A stretch of 5,682 nucleotides of DNA from Syntrophorhabdus sp. (lineage in GTDB: Bacteria; Desulfobacterota; BSN033; UBA1163), in NCBI GenBank assembly GCA_020724025.1, contig DYHU01000044.1, positions 1 to 5,682 of the forward strand. The letters run 5' to 3'. The stretch's first letter is position 1; every line of letters starts with the position of its first letter. Below the pieces are notes generated by a model. That model made no database searches. It saw nothing but the letters and a program-made list of their open reading frames with translations, and was not told the DNA's origin. Below are positions 4,589 to 5,682 of this stretch, piece after piece. The translations under genes and the position numbers were made by a program.

Positions 4589-5682
4589 TTATCTTCCGAC
4601 AGAGATGAAGCCGGTGTGTCTCAGAAGCTTTCCATCCCTGACGATGAAGATCCGGGATTCCGTACTGGGTCGATGATCCCTGGCCGTAATGGTGAGAGGG
4701 GGGAGAAGTCCTCCGACAACATAATTCTTAAAGCCTTCAAAGGCCATCTTCACCCTTTCGCGGGAGAATCCCTGTTCGGGGAGAGACCTCCCCAGGGCTT
4801 CTGCCATCACTTTGACCGTGACCCATCCTTCAACATAAGAGAGGGTATGAAAGTCGTAGGGATGCCATTTCTGATGAGCCTCTTTGATCTCCGTCATCCC
4901 GGGGACCTCTTCTCCAAAAGGGGAGATGGGTTGCACCCCGAGGACGCCATCGAAAGCGGAAAGATTTTCATCAAAGGCCCTCATACTGCAGATCCATCTG
5001 GTTTTGAGATCCATTCCCCTGACCTCCTGAAGGAATACAGAGGCCTCCTTTGAGGTCAGGTTCAGGTAGGCGAATTCCGGATGATATGACTTCAATGGCG
5101 CAAGAACAGGAGGGGGGGGCTTTAGGGATGAGAGGTCTGAGATGAAGATGTCCGGTCCAATTTCAAGATCAAGCGTTTTTGCATAAGACTTCGCTTCATC
5201 GAGAAAGTCTTTTCCCGGAGGGTCTGGAAAACTGACGAAGACCACTTTCGGTTTTCTCATTTTTATCTCAGATCTTTCCGAGATAAACTTCATGGCAATC
5301 TTTGCCAGGTCGAAAGGGGTGGGAGTGATGGAAAAGAGATAGGGAGTTTTGGAGGTATCTGCGAGATGGATGGGGAAAGAGCTGGTCAGAGTGGGAATCC
5401 GCTGGAGATTGATATGGGGCAGAAGGGCAAGCCCTGTCTTCGTCGAATAGAGATAAAGTAGGAGGATGCGGTCCGCCTCGTTCAATTTTCGAAAGGCGGC
5501 GATGAATTCAGCCGGCTGAGAGGAATCGTCGATGAGAATGATCTCCAGTTTTTTGCCGAAGATTCCTCCGTGCTGGTTGATCCATTTCCCGGCATCGAGC
5601 AGACCCCTTGCGCATTCCCTGCCTGAATCTCCCCATCGGCCCGTGAAAGGGACCAAGGCGCCCACTTTGAGAGAGTCCTGGC
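4589..5682 (-). CDS. Periplasmic substrate-binding protein of a Liv/HAAT ABC transporter (N-terminus outside window)
   Basis: This is a type I periplasmic binding protein (Peripla_BP_6 / LivK-like) that would capture the ligand and hand it to a Liv permease pair. The reading frame is open to the window edge, reading QDSLK before VGALVPFTGRWGDSG. The GTG at 5663-5665 is therefore an internal valine, and the signal peptide lies just outside the window. With that valine as residue 1, landmarks are the first strand GALVPFTGRWGDSG, NQHGGIFGKKLEIILIDDSS at 30-49, the KTPYLF hinge region at 106-111, YVEGWVTVKVMAEAL at 277-291, and the C-terminal GGLLPPLTITARDHRP at 318-333 followed by IFIVRDGKL. A Pro4 stretch at 183-186 is encoded by a C8 run. 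The gene is on the same strand as the ligase but 416 bases upstream, with a repeat between them. Association with this permease pair is likely but not proven. The ligand is unknown. Confidence 0.9.
   Translation of the reverse strand, partial: QDSLKVGALVPFTGRWGDSGRECARGLLDAGKWINQHGGIFGKKLEIILIDDSSQPAEFIAAFRKLNEADRILLLYLYSTKTGLALLPHINLQRIPTLTSSFPIHLADTSKTPYLFSITPTPFDLAKIAMKFISERSEIKMRKPKVVFVSFPDPPGKDFLDEAKSYAKTLDLEIGPDIFISDLSSLKPPPPVLAPLKSYHPEFAYLNLTSKEASVFLQEVRGMDLKTRWICSMRAFDENLSAFDGVLGVQPISPFGEEVPGMTEIKEAHQKWHPYDFHTLSYVEGWVTVKVMAEALGRSLPEQGFSRERVKMAFEGFKNYVVGGLLPPLTITARDHRPSTESRIFIVRDGKLLRHTGFISVGR

Noticed and set aside
4616..5053. Open frame of 145 codons on the plus strand opposite the binding protein
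   Set aside because: It is antisense to a well-conserved Peripla_BP_6 C-terminal region, with no independent evidence.
5663..5665. GTG as the start of the binding-protein gene
   Set aside because: The frame stays open upstream to the window edge with family-like residues, and starting here would remove the required signal peptide and split the first beta strand.

Overview
The window carries part of a gene cluster for an ABC importer of the branched-chain amino acid / hydrophobic amino acid (Liv, HAAT) family, with an acyl-CoA ligase gene inside it. All four genes lie on the minus strand, so transcription runs from high to low coordinates. In that order they are: a periplasmic substrate-binding protein (its N-terminus is cut by the right window edge), a 416-base intergenic stretch, a 652-residue AMP-forming long-chain-type acyl-CoA ligase, a LivH-type permease and a LivM-type permease. 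The last three are separated by only 4 and 10 bases and look like one transcription unit. The two ATPase subunits (LivG and LivF) that the importer needs are not in the window and must lie beyond an edge or elsewhere.

The non-coding DNA is unusual for its dyad repeats. Between the binding-protein gene and the ligase gene (4375-4534) is a roughly 160-base imperfect inverted repeat, built from two head-to-head hairpins that share a GC-rich TCCCGCG/CGCGGGA core. A smaller relative, in which the GC core is replaced by four bases (CATG or CTTG), sits downstream of livM at 15-53. A short direct repeat (ACGATTCACGA, twice) also lies downstream of livM. A TTGACA-type promoter candidate at 4271-4299 lies between the large repeat and the ligase gene, so the ligase-livH-livM block may be transcribed separately from the binding-protein gene.

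The organism is probably a Gram-negative, periplasm-containing bacterium. Liv transporters linked to an AMP-forming acyl-CoA ligase, together with TTCGACAAGCTCA-type intergenic dyads, recall Desulfobacterota (former Deltaproteobacteria) and related anaerobes. This is recalled from general knowledge, not proved by the sequence. The working model, an inference, is that the importer brings in a carboxylic acid (branched, aromatic or fatty) and the ligase traps and activates it as a CoA thioester for catabolism. Ordinary amino acid uptake, with the ligase serving a later degradation step, remains possible. I see no RNA gene, CRISPR array, transposase or toxin-antitoxin pair.
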